Shown: positions 6,737 through 8,498 of the stretch, piece by piece
How the letters are laid out: every line of letters starts with the position of its first letter
Numbering within the stretch: the stretch's first letter is position 1
DNA from: Bacilli bacterium
Lineage (GTDB): Bacteria; Bacillota_I; Bacilli_A; RFN20; CAG-826
Assembly: GCA_017618495.1 (NCBI GenBank)
Contig: JAFZUD010000144.1
Coordinates: forward strand, 1 to 8,498
Reading direction: 5' to 3'
DNA: 8,498 bases
The notes under the pieces: model-generated
What the model saw: only the letters and a program-made list of their open reading frames with translations
Databases searched by the model: none
What the model was told of the DNA's origin: nothing
Made by a program: the position numbers and the translations under genes

Positions 6737-7556
6737 TTTTGACTGCTTCTCTAGTTGCGCAAACGCCAATCGAGACCTGGTTCATCGCTGGATTGATCTC
6801 TTTGGCGATTTCGATGCCGAGCTCGGTTTTGATCCACTCATAACCTTCGGTATCGACACGTTTGATAATCTCTGGGCCACCGGAGACGACGATGCGTCCG
6901 TTGATGATGATGGCGGCTCTGGTTGGTTTCACAAGATCAAGTAATCTTGCGTAGTGGGAGATGACAAGGATGCCCGCTCCCCTGGCGCGTTCTTGATTGA
7001 TGACATCGGAGACGACGTTGATCGCATCAACATCGAGACCGGAGTCGATTTCGTCGAGCATCGCGATCCTTGGTTTGAGGAGTCTCATCTGAAGGATCTC
7101 GTTGCGTTTCTTCTCACCGCCGGAGAAACCTTCGTTGAGGTTACGGGAGTTCATCTCGAATGGGATGCCGACTTCTTTGTAGGCTTTCTCAAGCTCACGG
7201 TAGAACTGGAAAAGGGCCATTGGCTTTTCACGATGTGAATTCATGGCCGCTTTATAGAAATCCGCGCTGTTTAAGCCAGGGATTTCGACTGGATACTGCA
7301 TGCCAAGGAACAAACCAAGCTGGCTGCGTTTATCTGGTGACATGGCCAAGACATCCTGGCCGTCGAAAGTGATGGAACCTCCATCAACGGAATATTTTGG
7401 ATCACCCATGATGGTGGCGATCAAAGTGCTCTTGCCGTGTCCGTTTGGACCAAGAAGAGCAACGGTTTCGCCCTCATCCATCTCAAAGTTGAGCCCTCTG
7501 AGAATCGATGTCCCTTTAACTGAGACATATAGGTCTTTGATAATTAGTTTTGCCAT
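6726..7556 (-). CDS. sufC: Fe-S assembly ATPase SufC
   Basis: This is a 276-aa ABC-type ATPase without membrane segments, the motor of the SufBC2D complex. Walker A is GPNGHGKST (36-44), the Q-loop is near Q87 in LGMQYPVEIPG, the signature is FSGGEKKRNEILQ (144-156), Walker B is IAMLDEIDSGLD (164-175), and the switch histidine is H201 in VISHY. The combination NEGFSGGEKKRNEILQM is specific to SufC among ABC proteins. The family usually ends shortly after the EGYxWIKxELGI block (238-248 here); this protein continues about 28 residues more, with one cysteine (C266). ATG at 7554-7556 has AGGAGG 5 nt upstream. It is the first gene of the operon, and its 3' end overlaps sufD. Confidence 0.98.
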   Translation of the reverse strand: MAKLIIKDLYVSVKGTSILRGLNFEMDEGETVALLGPNGHGKSTLIATIMGDPKYSVDGGSITFDGQDVLAMSPDKRSQLGLFLGMQYPVEIPGLNSADFYKAAMNSHREKPMALFQFYRELEKAYKEVGIPFEMNSRNLNEGFSGGEKKRNEILQMRLLKPRIAMLDEIDSGLDVDAINVVSDVINQERARGAGILVISHYARLLDLVKPTRAAIIINGRIVVSGGPEIIKRVDTEGYEWIKTELGIEIAKEINPAMNQVSIGVCATREAVKNEK

Positions 7557-7580
7557 AGCAACCTCCTAAAAGGCGTGAAT

Positions 7581-7609
7581 ATTCTAAAACCCTCAACTTA
7601 AACTCACAA
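7581..7609 (-). promoter_or_regulatory. Predicted sigma-A-type promoter of the suf operon
   Basis: On the minus strand, TTGTGA (7609-7604, 4 of 6 matches to the -35 consensus) and TAGAAT (7586-7581, 5 of 6 matches to the -10) are exactly 17 nt apart. Transcription would begin near 7574, giving a leader of about 18 nt that holds the sufC AGGAGG. This is a match by eye to the consensus; no start site has been measured. Confidence 0.6.
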
Positions 7610-7613
7610 TCAA

Positions 7614-7632
7614 TGTAGTAAAAAATGTTACA
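7614..7632. repeat. Imperfect dyad upstream of the suf promoter
   Basis: TGTAGTA and TGTTACA arms surround five A residues; five of the seven pairs are complementary (TGTA/TACA plus one inner pair). It lies 4 nt upstream of the predicted suf -35 box, a place used by activators and some repressors. In such AT-rich DNA chance is a real alternative. Confidence 0.3.
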
Positions 7633-7700
7633 AATCGCATTAAAAAACATAGTTTTTGGTATTTATGAAGCCTGCATCGCCTTTTTGCGTAATTTTGTTG

Positions 7701-7729
7701 TTGCACCAATTCTCTTAAGAGAATAGACT
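7701..7729 (+). promoter_or_regulatory. Tentative promoter of the PrsA-like gene
   Basis: TTGCAC (7701-7706) and TAGACT (7724-7729, 4 of 6 matches to the -10) are 17 nt apart, with only TTG of the -35 matching. TTGTTG at 7695-7700 is an alternative -35 at poorer spacing. Transcription would begin near 7736, with a leader of about 35 nt. The match is modest, and the 16-bp palindrome fills the spacer. Confidence 0.4.
7709..7724. promoter_or_regulatory. Perfect 16-bp palindrome, candidate operator
   Basis: ATTCTCTTAAGAGAAT reads the same on both strands with no loop, so it suits a dimeric DNA-binding protein rather than an RNA hairpin. It lies within the predicted -35/-10 spacer of the plus-strand gene and about 100 bp upstream of the suf promoter. 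I do not recognise it as a known box (it is not a Fur, PerR, CIRCE, LexA or parS site), so no regulator can be named. Confidence 0.5.
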
Positions 7730-7748
7730 TATCTAGCATCGTTTGTGC

Positions 7749-7755
7749 AAGGAGG
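7749..7755 (+). promoter_or_regulatory. Distant ribosome binding site of the PrsA-like gene
   Basis: AAGGAGG is a full anti-16S match but ends 15 nt before the ATG at 7771, longer than the usual 5-9 nt. No in-frame ATG, GTG or TTG lies nearer, and the signal peptide begins at 7771, so the start stands despite the spacing. Confidence 0.6.
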
Positions 7756-7770
7756 AACGAGTCCACACTT

Positions 7771-8498
7771 ATGAAGAAAACGAAATGTGCTCTCGGCCTG
7801 GTTGCGTTTGCTACCTCTGTTATGGCCCTTTCGGGCTGCGGCAGAGCCACCGCTTCCAAAGACGGCGTCATTATGACCTACACCGACGCCAACGGAAACC
7901 GCACCAGCTATACGGCCGAGGACTTGCTCAAGAACTATCAGTCTTACAGCAGTTCTTTGAGCAGCGAATTTGACAAGATCTATGAAGTTCTTGTCCGTCA
8001 TTACTATGACCAGGACGCCCAGTCCACTAAATTAGCTTCCCTTAAAGCGGAAGCCACCAATAAGGTTTTGTCCGACAAGCAGAAAGCAGAAAACAACGCT
8101 GCCAACAACAAGACCTCTTATGAAGCTGAATTCCAAACCTATTTGGATGCCGCTAACGTCGACAACGTTGACCAGCTTTATGAAAAGTATCTCTACGACG
8201 AAGAAAAGGCTGACTTCCAGAATGAGATCTATAACACCTACGGAACCGGTGACAGCAACGTCAACGGTTACGAGGCTATGAAGAATGGCTATTACATGAA
8301 TGGCACCACCCTCACCGAAGCCTTCCCAGAATCCAAAGATAGCAATGGATTCGTCTGGGGCCGCGGCTCTGAAGGCTGGCTTGGCACTCAAATGCCATAC
8401 CACATCCGCCACATCCTTATCAAACTCAATGGCGGCGGTGATAAGAAATACACTCAGGATAGAATCGCTGAAACCGCTAACGAAGGCGGCGAGACGAC
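7771..8498 (+). CDS. PrsA-like parvulin-type peptidyl-prolyl isomerase lipoprotein (3' end beyond window)
   Basis: The first 242 residues of an exported lipoprotein are present; the frame stays open to the right edge. The signal peptide has a KKTK n-region, a hydrophobic stretch (residues 6-19) and the lipobox LSGC with the lipidated cysteine at C23, so it should be anchored to the outer face of the membrane. Residues 24-205 are hydrophilic, rich in Asn, Asp, Glu, Lys and Tyr, and resemble the helical foldase region of PrsA in nature only. A parvulin (PpiC) domain seems to begin at PYHIRHILIKL (209-219), where the family has the strand with (R/A)HIL(V/I). Members of the PrsA family help secreted proteins fold after translocation. 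It is transcribed away from suf. Codons ending in C (ACC, AAC, GGC, GCC) are more frequent than in the suf genes, which may reflect high expression. The lipoprotein call is very safe; the PPIase call rests on the start of one domain. Confidence 0.82.
   Translation, partial: MKKTKCALGLVAFATSVMALSGCGRATASKDGVIMTYTDANGNRTSYTAEDLLKNYQSYSSSLSSEFDKIYEVLVRHYYDQDAQSTKLASLKAEATNKVLSDKQKAENNAANNKTSYEAEFQTYLDAANVDNVDQLYEKYLYDEEKADFQNEIYNTYGTGDSNVNGYEAMKNGYYMNGTTLTEAFPESKDSNGFVWGRGSEGWLGTQMPYHIRHILIKLNGGGDKKYTQDRIAETANEGGET

Larger units (their letters stand above)
7557..7770. other. Divergent intergenic region between sufC and the PrsA-like gene
   Basis: This is the only sizeable gene-free stretch (214 nt). 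It is AT-rich and contains the suf promoter, a tentative plus-strand promoter, a perfect 16-bp palindrome and a weaker 19-bp dyad. I see no small ORF with a ribosome binding site, no tRNA and no convincing riboswitch; both predicted leaders are too short to hold one if the promoter calls are right. Confidence 0.8.

Noticed and set aside
7643..7657. AAAAAC-ATA-GTTTTT hairpin as a terminator
   Set aside because: It is a weak A/T stem with a 3-nt loop and sits upstream of both divergent genes, where no transcript needs to end.
1..8498. CRISPR array, insertion sequence, tRNA or rRNA gene
   Set aside because: I saw no spaced direct repeats, transposase motifs, terminal repeats or tRNA cloverleaf elements on either strand; the window is almost fully taken up by conserved genes.

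Overview
The window carries housekeeping genes from a low-GC Gram-positive bacterium of the Bacilli / Erysipelotrichia / RF39-like ('Tenericutes-adjacent') type. The evidence for this is the SUF gene order sufC-sufD-sufS-sufU-sufB with a SufU-type scaffold (the Firmicutes arrangement), strong AGGAGG ribosome binding sites, and a lipoprotein PrsA-like foldase. TGA is a true stop at the ends of sufC, sufS, sufU and mnmG, so this is the standard bacterial code and not the Mycoplasma code. The exact lineage is inference.

Layout: everything from base 1 to 7556 is on the minus strand; the gene from 7771 to the right edge is on the plus strand. In transcription order on the minus strand: sufC, sufD, sufS, sufU and sufB (7556 to 2975), packed with overlaps or 1-nt gaps; then, after only 29 nt and no visible terminator, mnmG and rsmG (overlapping by 4 nt); then a rho-independent terminator that overlaps the rsmG stop codon; then the start of parA/soj, which runs off the left edge. 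A 214-nt divergent intergenic region (7557-7770) separates sufC from the plus-strand lipoprotein gene. It holds a good sigma-A-like promoter for suf, a weaker one for the lipoprotein gene, and a perfect 16-bp palindrome.

How the genes work together: SufS takes sulfur from cysteine as a persulfide, SufU accepts it through a Zn-bound site, and SufB-SufC-SufD assembles Fe-S clusters using ATP hydrolysis by SufC. SufD is unusually short (about 229 aa) but keeps the histidine that faces the SufB active cysteine in known SufBCD complexes. MnmG (wobble-uridine tRNA modification, with MnmE) and RsmG (16S rRNA m7G) with ParA form the classic cluster found near oriC in many bacteria. Here the position upstream of mnmG is taken by the suf operon, not mnmE. 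The plus-strand gene encodes an exported lipoprotein with a parvulin-type prolyl isomerase domain that is cut by the window edge.

Nothing here is clearly a new biological system. The points most worth a second look are the suf-mnmG-rsmG fusion of operons, the compact SufD, and the palindrome in the divergent promoter region.
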